Positions 29,561 to 40,399 are shown, counted from the first letter of the stretch. The stretch is 64,000 nucleotides of DNA from Symbiodinium natans (GCA_905221605.1 CAJNDS010002163.1:147001-211000); one strand, 5' to 3'. Program-made: numbers and translations. The notes: generated by a model not told the origin, from the letters alone.

Positions 29561-29940
29561 TCCTAAACCCTAAACCTAAACCCCAAACCCTAAACCCTTA
29601 AATCCTAAACCCTAAACCCTAAACCCTAAACCCCAAACCCTAAACCCTAAACCCTAAATCCTAAACCCCAAACCCTAAACCCTAAACCCCTAAATCCTAA
29701 ATCCCGACTCCTTTAGCCAGCCCAGGCTTGCTTCTTTACGCCTTGGGCACCTTCTGCTTCGGCCTCCCTCCCGCCGCCACTGGATCCCTGATGCACCCGA
29801 ACCTGCAAACAAGGGGATTAGGGTTTTTAGGGTTTAGGGTTTAGGGTTTAAGGATAAGGGTTTAGGGTTTAGGGTTTCGGGTTTCGGGTTTAGGGTTTAG
29901 GGTTTAGGGTTTGGGGTTTGGGGTTTAGGGTTTTGAGAGC
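29561..29940. repeat. CCCTAAA array (29561-29705) and TTTAGGG array (29817-29935) flanking a short exon-like segment
   Basis: Between them, 29717-29815 encodes PGLLLYALGTFCFGLPPAAT, a hydrophobic stretch, after a CTTTAG acceptor. No standard donor seen. Confidence 0.5.
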
Positions 29941-29982
29941 AATGCCAAGGGCTTAGCAGCCCGAAGCCAGTAAGGCTCCAGC

Positions 29983-30044
29983 ATGACGTATGGTGAACTG
30001 CTCCGGCGCTTTTGTTGGGATTTCGGGGTTCAGGATTTCACGCG
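29983..30044 (+). CDS. Short exon with GTAAGC donor
   Basis: ATG-led frame MTYGELLRRFCWDFGVQDFT ends ACGCG|GTAAGC. It is bounded by array-like sequence on both sides. Confidence 0.35.
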
Positions 30045-30134
30045 GTAAGCCCAAAGTAAAACTTGAAACCCTAAGCCCTGAACCCTAAACCCCCCTAACC
30101 CCTAAACCCTAAACCTGAACCCTGCAAAGCACAA

Positions 30135-30179
30135 TCCCTATGAAGGACTGTCAGTATAAGGGGGGGGGGGCATCCCAAG
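30135..30179. mobile_element. Right half of the foldback element
   Basis: GACTGTCAGTATAAGGGG and CATCCCAAG match the right arm of the complete copies at 38039 and 60488. The G tract is expanded and no left arm is present. Confidence 0.8.
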
Positions 30180-30215
30180 TTTTTGGGGCTCAAAGTTTGG
30201 GGGCGTAGGGTGGAG

Positions 30216-30282
30216 TTCCCCAGTTCTGTTCGAAGAACATCAGGAGCTTCCAAAAACAGAGGCACCCATTGGGGCATTTTAG
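30216..30282 (+). CDS. Exon-like segment
   Basis: GTGGAG acceptor, then SSPVLFEEHQELPKTEAPIG and TAG three codons later. Confidence 0.35.
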
Positions 30283-30410
30283 ATCCTGCCCCCAAGCACT
30301 TCAGTTCTTCGGGCGCCTGAAGTCAGGAGTTTAGGGTTTAGGGTTTAGGGTTCAGGGTTCAGGACTTAGGGTTTAGGGTTTAGAGTTTAGGGTTCTTTTT
30401 GGTAACCCAG

Positions 30411-30480
30411 CCAACTGCAAAGGAACTGGTTCTCCCAGTTGGCGGCCATGATCCTCATAGGTGCCTTGGCCAGCCCTTGA
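30411..30480 (+). CDS. Exon-like C-terminal hydrophobic segment
   Basis: GGTAACCCAG acceptor, then NWFSQLAAMILIGALASP and TGA. Follows a TTTAGGG array. Confidence 0.35.
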
Positions 30481-30602
30481 AGCCTTAAAGTTGCCCCTGA
30501 GCAGTCCAGGATTTGGGGTTTAGGGTTTAGGGTTTAGGGTTTAGGGTTTAGGGTTTAGGGTTTCGGGGGTTTCCCCGGTTTGGGGTCATAAGTATACGAG
30601 AG

Positions 30603-30685
30603 CAGGCTCTACCTAAAGTCATCCTGCTGACTACCCCCAATAACCCGGCCCCGATGGCTATCACGCAGCTGGTAAAGCATGCAGG
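30603..30685 (+). CDS. Exon resembling the PNNP region of a class I/II aminotransferase
   Basis: After a TTTAGGG array (30515-30570) and an ACGAGAG acceptor, the frame reads ALPKVILLTTPNNPAPMAIT then QLVKHA and stops at a GTTTAGGG donor. The I-L-L-T-T-P-N-N-P pattern matches the substrate/PLP-binding loop of fold-type I aminotransferases. The usual Thr-Gly after the PNNP is replaced by Ala-Pro. Neighbouring exons with the PLP lysine were not found, so it may be a relic. Confidence 0.45.
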
Positions 30686-30928
30686 GTTTAGGGTATAGCC
30701 TCTTGTTAGTGGCACTTGGGCCAAGCTCAGTTGGGTTGAGGGGATATGCCCCCCAAGCCCTGAAGGGCTTTGGGGCTCTAGGGTTTTCAGATGCTTTGAA
30801 GCACCGGTTTATTTTTCCTTCTGAACCCTGAGCCACAAACTCTATCACGATCCTGAGTGCAGGCTTCAGAGTTTGGGTTTGGGGTGTTTTGTAGAGCCCA
30901 TACTAAGGGACCATGCAACTACCCTAAG

Positions 30929-31036
30929 AATATTCGGGTCGAGGCGTTGCGCTCAGAGAGCGGATGGCAAGATGTGGTTTCGGTGAAGCCCCAACGACGG
31001 CCTCCGCTTGCTTTGAGCAGTTCCAAGCTCGAATGA
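30929..31036 (+). CDS. Exon-like segment, 35 residues
   Basis: CCCTAAG acceptor, then NIRVEALRSESGWQDVVSVK and QRRPPLALSSSKLE to TGA. A minus-strand frame of 110 codons (30919-31251) overlaps and cannot be excluded. Confidence 0.35.
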   Translation, partial: NIRVEALRSESGWQDVVSVKPQRRPPLALSSSKLE

Positions 31037-31490
31037 GGGTTCCTTTGCTTTGTGGGGAAACTCTTTTCCATTCTGGGCCATTTTGTATTTCCCTTACTAT
31101 TGGGTTCAAGAGTTGAAGAGGATCTTATTTTCAGAGTGGATTTAAAGAATATGTGTAGGGCCAACCTTTTTGGTTGTGGTCCCCTTCTTCTGGGGGCTTT
31201 TAGCACTTGGAGACGTAGGCTTTGGGTTTTGTAAGTAGCGTGAACCTGCAAGATTGCCTTAAGCCCTGAACCCTACCAGAACCCAAAGCGGGCCCTTGTT
31301 CCCCCTTTTTTCGAGCAAAAGGAAGGTACCCCGTGTTTTGTTCTTAGGTTGCTCTGGGACCCGGCATGCTAAATGCGAGAATCCCTAAACCTTCGTCCCT
31401 AAACCCTAAACCCTAAACCCTAAACCCCAAACCCTAAACCCTAAACCCCAAACCCCAAACCCCAAACTCTAAACCCTAACCCTAAACCAG

Positions 31491-31738
31491 GTACCGGCTG
31501 GGCTCTGTGCTGGACCCCTGCTCTGCCTTGCATGGCACGATGCCCCAGCGCCAGCTTGCGAAGCCTTCGGTTTTTAGGGTGTAGGACGGTAGGATTCGGT
31601 AGAATTTAGGGTTTAGGATTCTAGGGTTTCGGCTGTAGGTTTCAGGATTTCAGGGTTTGGATTTGGAGCTTTTCCACTCCACGGATGATGTGCGGCGGAG
31701 GCGATGCTTTTGCTGCGTGGGTCCTTAGCGTGTGCTAG
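31491..31738 (+). CDS. Two-exon segment across a degenerate TTTAGGG intron
   Basis: A CCCTAAA array ends AACCAG|G. Exon 31491-31569 (YRLGSVLDPCSALHGTMPQR) ends TCG|GTTTTTAGGG. Exon 31646-31738 resumes in phase 0 (VWIWSFSTPRMMCGGGDAFA) to TAG. Confidence 0.4.
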
Positions 31739-31810
31739 GGCCCGGCATCGGGGAGCCTACACCTTGAGGGTCCCCTCCCCCCCGCCCCTCTCTAAACTCT
31801 ACATCCTAAG

Positions 31811-31965
31811 CCCTACGCCTGACACCCACCGAAGCCCCCAAAAAGCTCCAAAGCCTCTTCAAGGTTGATTCGGCTGCTTCGCGCCTGACCAAGGACCTGC
31901 AATCCAACCTTGAACCCTTCTCTGGCTGGTTCTTCGCACGGAATGAGGGAAAGAGGTACTCTTAA
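31811..31965 (+). CDS. Exon-like C-terminal segment
   Basis: TCCTAAG acceptor, then EAPKKLQSLFKVDSAASRLT, KDLQSNLEPFSGWFFARNEG and TAA after four residues. Amphipathic and well-behaved composition, but a minus-strand frame overlaps. Confidence 0.45.
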
Positions 31966-32594
31966 CGGGCATATATAGGGCCCCACTTCCCTCATTCCCT
32001 ACTAAGAACCTCGGGGTTCTTCATCTTAGGCCCTGTAGGCTCTCAACGTCGGGTAGCAAAGATTATGCTGTACGCCCTACACCCCTAAACCCTAAGTTCC
32101 CTGGCACAAAAAGAGCCCATGAAGCAAGGGAACCCTGCATTTGTTCTTCGGTTACGAGGGAAGTGTCCAAGGGCCTTATAGGTTCTGTAGGGTTTAAGGT
32201 TTAGGATTTAGGGTGAGAACCGCAAACCCCGTCTTCAATCCCTCAGTGTAGCTGCTTGCCCTTGAAACCCAGCTCAACGAAGTCACTCCTTTGGCATGCT
32301 GAATGATGATCCTCCACGTTTGGGCCTCTCCATTCTGGGTAGATCCCTTTTTGTTTCAGAAGCTCGGGTACCACAAAGGGGCCAAGTTGTTTAGAACAGC
32401 CCGCCTAATGTGCACATAGCCCCCCGAAATCCCTTCTTCATCGTTAACCCACCAGCAAACCCCTATATCTAAACTTCGAAACCCTCTAAGCATCTACAGC
32501 TCCAAACCTCTCAACCTCCCAAAGCTCTACACCTCTAAACTCATAAACCCTAGGCAGGCTTGACCCAAATCCTGAAACCCAGAGAGTGCCCAAA
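31966..32594 (+). other. Unique sequence with two possible small exons
   Basis: 32099-32191 (EPMKQGNPAFVLRL) and 32303-32419 (ATG-led, FQKLGYHKGAKLFRTARL) are open + frames. Support is weak. Confidence 0.3.
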
Positions 32595-32720
32595 ATGCCG
32601 AAAGTGCCGAAAGCGCCGAAGGACATTGGCTGCTCTTCACAGGCTCGTGGCTGTTGGGGCTCGTCCCAAACGTTGCAGGATAGAACCCTTCAGGACTTGG
32701 ATGTGGAGTTTAGGAAGTTA
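32595..32720 (+). CDS. ATG-led exon, possible gene start
   Basis: MPKVPKAPKDIGCSSQARGC continues WGSSQTLQDRTLQDLDVEF into a TTAGGG region. Lys/Pro-rich N-terminus. Confidence 0.4.
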
Positions 32721-33167
32721 GGGTTTGAGGTTTAGAGTTTAGGGCTCAGGGTGCGGGGTTTCGAGTCGAGGGTTCAGGGTGTTCAGGGTGTATGGTTTAG
32801 TGAGTAGACTTTAGGCTGGATCATCTGTGCGGGACGGCATTTTTTCGTCAAAGCAACCTTAAACCCTACACCTTAAACCTTAAGCCCTAAACCCTCAACC
32901 CAATCCGTCTGTAGGCGGCCCGGCACCACGTGTCGCCGGCGGTGTCGCGAACTCGGGAGATAGTGTAGCGAATCTCGAGGGAGTCCAGGGCTTAGGGTTG
33001 AGGTTTAGAGTTTAGGGTTTAAGGTTTAGGGCTTAGGGTTTAGGGTTTAGGGTTTAGCGTGAGGGTTCCCCAATGCCCGAACCAGCGACCCTGAAGTGAC
33101 CTTCAAGCAAATCCTAAGACCCCAGTCAACCAGCCCTACACCTAAACTCTAAACCTTGTAGTTGCAG
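32721..33167. other. Arrays and short frames
   Basis: TTTAGGG arrays at about 32700-32800 and 32997-33060. A frame at about 32900-32986 (VAGGVANSGDSVANLEGV) is a possible exon. Confidence 0.35.
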
Positions 33168-33274
33168 GCGCCGAAAGCTTGCGTTCATCAGTTCTCGGGC
33201 GTTTCTTTGCAGCTGTCTTTGCTCAAGACCTGTTTTGCTTCAACCGCGATCTCCAAGATTCCAAGCACACCTGA
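33168..33274 (+). CDS. Exon-like segment, 34 residues
   Basis: GTTGCAG acceptor, then AESLRSSVLGRFFAAVFAQD and LFCFNRDLQDSKHT to TGA. A 71-codon frame overlaps in another phase. Confidence 0.4.
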
Positions 33275-33438
33275 AGAGCATAACGCCCACAGACCCCAAG
33301 CACAATCTCTGAAACGAGAAGCCCTACGCCTAAAAGCTCAAAAGGTCAACCCTCAAGCCCAAAGGGTCAACCCCTGAACCCCTGACTCCTAAAGCAGAAA
33401 CCACTGAACCCGAACCCTCGCGCCATTTCGCGCCAATC

Positions 33439-35408
33439 ATGAAGCGGCCGGCTGCCAACAAGGCAGCGGCAAAGCCCTCCCGGGCGGATCCCAAGACACC
33501 GGCACTTTGGAGACAGTTTGGAGGGTTCAGGGTTTAGGGTTTCGGGTTTAGGGTTTAGGGTTTAGGGTTTTGAAAGTTCGGCGACCCCAACTCCACGTAT
33601 TTCCCTGTACAGCCCCTTACCCTGCACAACCTTTTCTGATCCTGAGAGGCCGATGTACCAGGGCCCTCAAAACCCCCCCCCCCCCCCCAGCTTTAGCTTT
33701 AGCTTTGGGAGCTTAGGGTTCAGGGTTTAGGGCTGAGCTTCGGCGGGTCATGGAGTGTAGGAGGCTGACTCCGTGACCCAAGAGTAGGAATACGGTTATA
33801 CAGCACCGGAGGAGGGGCTAAGACTCCAGAACCCTACATCTACCCTAAACCCTAAAGCCCAAACCCTAAACCCTAAACCCTCAACCCTCAACCCTAAACC
33901 CCAAACCCTAAACCCTAAACCCTAAACCCCAAACCCTAAACCCCGAACCCAGAGAGGCTCGGAAATCGTCGACTCCCCAAAGCGCTGCAGCCGCGAAGCC
34001 CTCCGCAGGGGCCCCCAAGACGGCGGCACTTTGGTGGTGGATTGGAAGACGCAGGGGTTTCGGGGTTTAGGATGTCGGGTTTAGGGTTTGGGGTTTAGGG
34101 TTTGGGGTTTAGGGTTTGGGGTTTAGGGCTTGGGCTTCGGGAGCCCTGAACCTCCCTCTTTCGTTAGCTTTCCAAAGCCTGTTCCTGAAAGCTCGTCTTG
34201 GGACTTCTTGAGCATCATAGGATTCCACTAGGGTACTACCCCCCCCCCCCCCCCCACAACCCGATGGAGGGGAACTTTGGACAAGGGTTTAGGGGTTTAG
34301 GGGTTTAGGGGTTTAGGGGTTTAGGGGTTTAGGGGTTTAGGGGTTTAGGGGTTTAGGGGTTTAGGGGTTTAGGGGTTTAGGGGTTTAGGGGTTTAGGGTC
34401 TAGGCAACCCCTAAGTTGTTTTGGAGAGGCGAAACGGTCGAAGTCTCCAAGCGATGCGCCTGCAGCCAAACGGCCGGCCACCACCCAGTGGCCTGGGAGA
34501 TATTGGGCCCCAAAGCCCAAAGCCCGGTTTAGGGTCGGACTCATAACCCCCCAGCGAAGTACTTCGGGCGGTAGTGCTGTTTCAGGGGCTTCAGGCCAAG
34601 AAGTTATCTCAGTGTGGGGATTCTGGGGAGCAGGGCTAATGCCGTGAAAGTTCACTCTAAACCCTGGCCCAAAACCCAAAACCCAAAACCCAAAACCCTA
34701 AACCCTAAACCCCAAACCCTAAACCCTAAACCCTAAACCTAAAACCTAAACCGAACCCTTAATCCCATAAACCCATAGACCCATAAGCCCGAAGCCCTGC
34801 AGCCACAGCGAGGGCCAAGAAACGCCCGGCCTCAGCCAGCGCGACGACGCCGAGCTCTGAGTCCTCCGAGGCCCCACAGACTTGGGGGGGTTTAGGGTTT
34901 GGGTTTAGGGTTTAGGGTTTAGGGTCCTAGGGTCTTAGGGTCTTAGGGTCCTAGCATTCTTAGGGGTCTTGGGGTCTTGGGGTCTTAGGGTCTTGGGGTC
35001 TTGGGGTCTTGGGGTCTTGCGGACTTGGGGTCTTGGGGTCTTGGGGTCTTAGGGTTGAATGTCAAACCTTATAGTATTCAAGTCTTAGGAGCCATGCCTT
35101 GGAGACTTCTGGAGGGTTTAGGGTTTAGGGTTTGGGTTTAGGGTTTAGGGTTTAGGGTTCAAAACATGCAATAAGGGTAGTTGAGGTTTGGGGCGTTAAC
35201 AGGGGTGACGGCTTTCGGAACAGGTGGCCATTCGTTTGTTGCGCGTGCGCTATGAACTTTATCGGCCCCCTCAGAAAGCAAGCGCAAGAAACCCTCAACT
35301 CCGAAACTCAGCCGCGCCCTGAAAAACAAAGACCTACCCGCCCTTCTCCACCCGGGAAAGAAATCGGAAAGAATCCCTGAGTTTGACAGCCACCCCAACA
35401 AGAACCCC
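33439..35408 (+). CDS. Series of basic Lys/Ala/Pro/Ser-rich exons separated by arrays; possible gene start at 33439
   Basis: Five similar segments occur in order: 33439-33525 (MKRPAANKAAAKPSRADPKT, ATG-led), 33953-34050 (SAAAAKPSAGAPKTAALW), 34432-34500 (SKSPSDAPAAKRPATTQWPG), 34803-34889 (ARAKKRPASASATTPSSESS) and 35275-35408 (SKRKKPSTPKLSRALKNKD). Additional open segments lie at 34555-34647 (STSGGSAVSGASGQEVISV) and 35053-35115. Arrays in both orientations lie between them. The basic, disordered composition suggests a nuclear or DNA-binding protein (inference). A single continuous splice chain was not resolved. Confidence 0.4.
34281..34396. repeat. TTTAGGGG octamer array
   Basis: About 14 nearly perfect 8-bp units, distinct from the 7-bp unit elsewhere. 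Confidence 0.97.
34893..35052. repeat. TTTAGGG then GGTCTTAGG/GGTCTTGG array
   Basis: A variant array whose last unit gives the CTTAG acceptor for the open segment at 35053. Confidence 0.9.
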
Positions 35409-35503
35409 AAACCCCAAGCCCCAAACCCCAAACCCCAAGCCCCAAGCCCCAAACCCCAAACCCTAAACCCCAAACACTAAACCCTAGACCCTCCCGAAAA
35501 AAA

Positions 35504-35882
35504 CAAATCCCGGGCCAGGCTTTTCAGAAGCTGCTGGCTGAGCATCTCTTGGAGTCTTGGCTCTGAGAATTCAGGCGCGGAGGTTGGGGGCTTCAGGGAG
35601 GGGGGTACCGGGGGCAGGGTTGAGCTGCCCAACCCTACTTTCGAAAATCCCTGCACCCCAAACCCTAAACCCTAAACCCTAAACCCTAAACCCTAAACCC
35701 TAAACCCTAAACCCTAAACCCTAAACCCTAAACCCTAAACCCTAAACCCAAAAAACCCTCATTCGCCCCCAATGTCTTCGATCTGAGGAGTCCATGTACA
35801 AGCAGATCCATCTGGAAAGCGCTTTGGGCGCAGAGGGCTTTCACTTGGGCGGGGCCTTGCTCGGGGGCTTCGTCTGCTATAG
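35504..35882 (+). CDS. Exon-like segments flanking a CCCTAAA array
   Basis: 35504-35566 reads QIPGQAFQKLLAEHLLESWL to TGA. 35571-35655 is Gly/Glu-rich. A CCCTAAA array covers 35655-35750. 35788-35882 reads ESMYKQIHLESALGAEGFHL and GGALLGGFVCY to TATAG|GTTTAG. Confidence 0.4.
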
Positions 35883-35929
35883 GTTTAGGACTTCCAGTAG
35901 ATCCTAGCCCTCAGCCCTACCCCCCCCCC

Positions 35930-35977
35930 CCCCCCCCCCCAAACCCTAAAACCCTAAAAACCCTCAACCCTCAAACC

Positions 35978-36016
<39 letters not shown>

Positions 36017-36092
36017 ACCCTAAACCCTAAACCCTCAACCCTCAACCCTAAACCCTAAACCCTAAGCCGTAAACCCTAAACCTAAAGCTTAG
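35930..36092. repeat. C tract and CCCTCAA/CCCTAAA array
   Basis: Twenty-one C residues at about 35920-35940, then mixed units. Confidence 0.95.
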
Positions 36093-36101
36093 CAGGTCTG
36101 A

Positions 36102-36400
36102 GTGGGGAATAGGGGAATGAAGCACCTGATGCCTCCTATCTCACCCTTGATCAAGAGCCTTATAGGGCCCAAGCAGCCCACCAGCCTCGTTGAGGGTTTA
36201 GGGGTGGAGGAAGTTACGGTCTTTTTTGGGCAAGAAACCTACAAGCCTCCTGAGCCTGGAAGACCAGGTGTCGTTGAAGGCCGTGATTGGTCGTTGTCTC
36301 TGGAGCCATCAGATCCCCAGTATGGGAAGCTCTGCTTCGGGGAGGACCCTTGCTGGAGTAGAGAGCTTCTTTTGGTCTTTGGGTTTCCGGGTTTCGGGTT
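36102..36400 (+). CDS. ORF-like segment, about 95 codons
   Basis: Open + frame (HLMPPISPLIKSLIGPKQPT ... GQETYKPPEPGRPG) reads through one TTTAGGGG unit and ends in a degenerate TTTCGGG array. Function unknown. Confidence 0.35.
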
Positions 36401-36769
36401 TCGGGTTTAGGGTTTAGGGTTGCTAGGGTTAAGGATTCAGGGTGTAGGGTGTAGGGGGTTTAGGAGGGTTAGGTTGCAACTCTAAAAAGTTGGGGGTCTA
36501 AGGGTTCAGGAGCCTCAGGGGTTGCAGGGCTTCAGGCTCAGGGTTTGGGATCTGGGCTTCAGGGTCTTGGGCTTGTACTTAATGGAAGCCACAGGGTTTC
36601 GGGTTTCTGGGTTAGGGCTACAGGGTTTCAGGGCTTTGGGCTTAGGGCTTCGGGTTCTTACGCCTTGCTAGGGGCTTAGGATTTATGGTTTAGTCGTTGT
36701 TTGGGTGCCATTCGAGGCTCCCATAATACTCAGCCATGTGAATAGGGTACCTGAAAAGGGCCCTATCAT

Positions 36770-36988
36770 TTGGAGCATGCCCCATACGCCCTTTCGAAGG
36801 AAGACTTGCCTTGCCTGGCATCCTTTCATCTTGCCACCCTACCCAGCCGACGCAAGAACCTCCACCCCTCACCCGAAACCCCTAACCTTGAAAGGATCTC
36901 TCCTTCACCTGCCAACTTCTGGGCTCGGAGTCTTACGAGAGTGGCACGTGGCTTTGGTCCTGGGCCAACCCGTGGCATGGCTGCCTCA
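36770..36988 (+). CDS. ORF-like segment ending at a GTTTAGGG donor
   Basis: Frame with YALSKEDLPCLASFHLATLP and NFWARSLTRVARGFGPGPT ends CAGG|GTTTAGGG. A longer overlapping frame starts at 36705. Confidence 0.35.
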
Positions 36989-37267
36989 GGGTTTAGGGTT
37001 TAGGGTTTCGGGTTTACCGGTTCAGGCTAATGGCGATTTGGGGTTTAGGGTTCAGGCTAGTTCGGGTCAGGGTTTAGGCGATTGGAGGTTCATGGCTAGT
37101 CTTACGTGGTGCCATAGCCAGGCTATCCTCAATTGTACTAGCAAACCTCAACGCCTGAACCCCAGAACCCATTTACACAGCAAAGCCCTAAACCCTAAAC
37201 CCTGAATCCCATGTAAACCCTACATGAAACAGCTGGATTTCACGAGTTTCGTGATCTTTCTTCAAAG

Positions 37268-37369
37268 AACCTAAAGCTCGCAGCCGAGGAGCATTCCAAC
37301 ACACCTGACCCAGGTCCATGGACTTCCGAGACTCTTCTCATTTTCTTGCTTTTGTTTGATTGTTTGACG
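37268..37369 (+). CDS. Exon-like segment before the TAC array
   Basis: NLKLAAEEHSNTPDPGPWTS then TLLIFLLLFDCLT, ending ACG|GTAATG. The TAC microsatellite would be in the following intron. Confidence 0.35.
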
Positions 37370-37414
37370 GTAATGTCATTGTCGATGTTGGTATTGCTAG
37401 CTACTGTTACTCCT

Positions 37415-37850
<436 letters not shown>

Positions 37851-38038
37851 CTTCCAAAAAGTATTATCATTATTATTGCGTTTACTATCATCATAAACAT
37901 GCTGTTGTTAGTTTTGTTGTTTCTGCCTGTGGATGTTGCTCCTGCTGCTGCTAGCGGTTTTGCTTTTGCTTGCGCTCTTGCTTCTGCTATTGCCTGTGCG
38001 TTCGCTTGCTATCGGCCTTGTTCTTGTTAGTGTTGAAA

Positions 38039-38142
38039 CTTGGGGGATGTTCCCTCTTACACTAACAGTCCTTAGTAGGGATGGTAGTACCCCTATTATA
38101 GTCCCTATTAAGGACTGTTAGTATAAGGGGGAACATCCCAAG
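38039..38142. mobile_element. Foldback element, complete copy, 104 bp
   Basis: The left arm TTGGGGGATGTTCCC... and the right arm ...GGGGGAACATCCCAA pair over about 40 bp with few mismatches. The outer ends CTTGGG/CCCAAG are flanked by GAAA on both sides, a possible 4-bp target duplication. No ORF: MITE-like. Confidence 0.8.
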
Positions 38143-38147
38143 GAAAC

Positions 38148-38275
38148 CCTAAACCCTAAACCCTAAACCCTAAACCCTAAACCCTAAACCCTAAACCCTA
38201 AACCCTAAACCCTAAACCCTAAACCCTAAACCCTAAACCCCAAACCCCAAACCCCAAACCCCAAACCCTAGTCTC
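38148..38275. repeat. CCCTAAA array
   Basis: About 18 units, starting five bases after the foldback element. Confidence 0.97.
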
Positions 38276-38292
38276 TGCACCCCAAAACCCTG

Positions 38293-38947
38293 AAAGGCGG
38301 CTCGAGCTCTTTTTGCGCTGCCCACACCGCCAGCCGAGTTCACAGAGCGCCACTGGGCTTAGGGTTTAGGGTTTAGGGTTTAGGGTCTAGGGTTTAGGGT
38401 TTAGGGTTTGGGTTTAGGGTTTAGGGGCTGTAGCTCAGGGCTGTTGGGGACTTTGGGGTTTGGGGTTTTGTGTAGGGATTGGGGGGGTTAGGGGTTTTTG
38501 GGGCTTTGCGGGTTGGGGTTTCGGCTTTGGGGCGGTGGGTTTCGGGTGTAGGGCCAGGGTCTCTGGGGCTTAGGGCTGGCGGGTTCCTTGGGTTTGGCCT
38601 GAAGGGTTTAGTTTCAGTTTCTAAGGTTTTGATCAGGGTTTAGTGTTTAGGGCATAGTAGGGTATAGGGCTTGGTTTTCGCACAGCAGGCCGTGAGAGGT
38701 ACTGGTCTTCGAGGCTTCGTCAGTGTCTTGCATCACCAGTGTTTACCGCGTGACCCTGAACCCTAATCCCTACAGACCCGAATCACGCCAGCGTTAATTC
38801 GAACCCTCCATCCGAAAACCCAAAGCCCTGTGCCAAGATCAGTTTTCACTGCGGGTCGCCGACGGCCAGCAGATGGCCATGGTGGCCAGTGGGGTTTGTG
38901 ACGCCAAAGCCTACTACTCGGGGATGCCCCTAGACAGGGAAGCATGG
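38293..38947 (+). other. Exon-like segments separated by G-rich degenerate repeats
   Basis: 38293-38358 (ERRLELFLRCPHRQPSSQS, ending before a TTAGGG array), 38677-38757 (FAQQAVRGTGLRGFVSVLHH) and 38825-38947 (ALCQDQFSLRVADGQQMAMV, ASGVCDAKAYYSGMPLDREAW, ending TGG|GTTTCGGG). Unknown function. Confidence 0.35.
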
Positions 38948-39208
38948 GTTTCGGGTTCTGGGTTTGCAAATTTAAGCCCTAAACCCTAAACCCCAAACCC
39001 TAAATCCTGAACCCTGAACCCCGAACCCTGCACCCTTCTTGTACCGAGGCCTGGCATGTCGCGGCATGACAGGCTTGCCTAAGGGGTACTTGTGTAGAAC
39101 AACCTCCAACTGTTTACTATAGGGGTCGGAATAATTACTCTTATTCCCTAATGGTCCCATGCATAAATATACCATAACTACCCCCAAAACCCTATTCTAG
39201 TTATTCAG

Positions 39209-39387
39209 GCTGCCCAACATTAGGTGCCTCGAGCTGCTTGTTGACATCTTTCTTGGTGGGAGCCCAAGAGAGAGCGACTACTTCGGGTAGGGTTCAGTGC
39301 GTCACTTACAACCCCGAAGCCAGAAAGCAGTCGAGGATCAACGATGGGGCTGGACGCGCCTTCGCGGCATGTGGCCTCGTCCTGTAA
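39209..39387 (+). CDS. Two-exon C-terminal segment, short GT-AG intron
   Basis: Exon 39209-39286 (LPNIRCLELLVDIFLGGSPR) ends TTCGG|GTAGGG. The 37-nt intron ends GAAGCCAG. Exon 39324-39387 continues in the required phase (KQSRINDGAGRAFAACGLVL) to TAA. Confidence 0.45.
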
Positions 39388-39399
39388 GAACTCTCACTT

Positions 39400-39773
39400 C
39401 TAGGGCAGTTCAGATGGGTAGCTTCCCCTTTTCCCATTCTACAGCCCTTCTATAGATCCTGCGCTGGTAAGCCCCCCAAAACAGAAGCCCTTCCCAAGAG
39501 GGAGATGATCCTCCAGTCGGGAGGTGATCCTTCAGTCGGCAGCAGGCATCAGTGGGCATGCCATAGATATCCATAGTTCATCGTGAAAAATTTCCCCTAA
39601 ACCCAAAACCCTAAACCTTAAACCGCAAATCCTAAACCCCAAACCCTAAACCCCTAAACCCCTAAACCCCTAAACCCCTAAACCCCTAAACCCCTAAACC
39701 CCTAAACCCGAAACCCTAAACCCTAAACCCTAAACCCTAAACCCTAAACTCTAAACCCCGGGTTTGGGGGGGT
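39400..39773. other. Possible small exons and a CCCTAAA/CCCCTAAA array
   Basis: 39402-39467 is open to GCTG|GTAAGC. 39510-39587 is open to TGA. The array at 39595-39765 mixes CCCTAAA and CCCCTAAA units. Confidence 0.45.
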
Positions 39774-40229
39774 TTAATTAGGGCGAACTACATATGCCTG
39801 TGAACCCTGTGCCTCAACACCAAAATCTGAGTTTTCTCGGCGTCGCCCGTGCGCAATGGCATTTTGGGTTTGGCTTCCAAAGCGGTTGTCTCGAAGGGCC
39901 GCTTCTAAGCAAGGCGGGAGTTGAAGTAAACTCGAAGCAGCATATATCATTTTCTTGAAACCAGGCACTTCTCAGCAAAGCGGGAGTTTAAGTCCATTGC
40001 CCTCCTCTACTCTCCTTCGATTAAGGGCGAACGTAAGGCGCACGGCCATAAGGTGGGCTTCAACATAACCTTCGAAAACACTCACGGGCTTCGAACATGC
40101 AACCTGCAAAGCACATAGAAAGAAAAACACGTGGGCCCGAACGAACGCGCAAACACAAACACGCAACCGTGTTTTAAGCGGTTGGAGTGCGGGGCGCGGC
40201 CTAAACAAGGAAAAACAAACAACATGCAC
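39774..40229 (-). CDS. Two adjacent minus-strand ORFs or a + strand exon, unresolved
   Basis: Minus ORFs of 85 aa (40229-39972) and 64 aa (39968-39774) have plausible composition (SVFEGYVEAHLMAVRLTFAL). A 47-codon + frame covers the second. A diverged direct repeat (CAAGGCGGGAGTTGAAGT type) lies at 39908 and 39975. Confidence 0.3.
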
Positions 40230-40234
40230 AAGAA

Positions 40235-40399
40235 ATGACTTTGCTTGGGAGCCGGCTGCGCTGGCGAACCCTAACTCTCAACCACAAAGTTCTCTCAGGA
40301 ATGTACGTCATCATCACAGACGACAGCCTCCCAGCCCGGCAACCCGAGTCGCCAGGTGGGGTCGGTTTAGATATTGGGCTTGCGTCCTCCCCAAAGCGG
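40235..40399 (+). CDS. ATG-led first exon ending at a GTTTAGG donor
   Basis: MTLLGSRLRWRTLTLNHKVL then SGMYVIITDDSLPARQPESP, 55 codons, ending AAGCGG|GTTTAGG. No family recognised. The next exon is not resolved. Confidence 0.45.
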
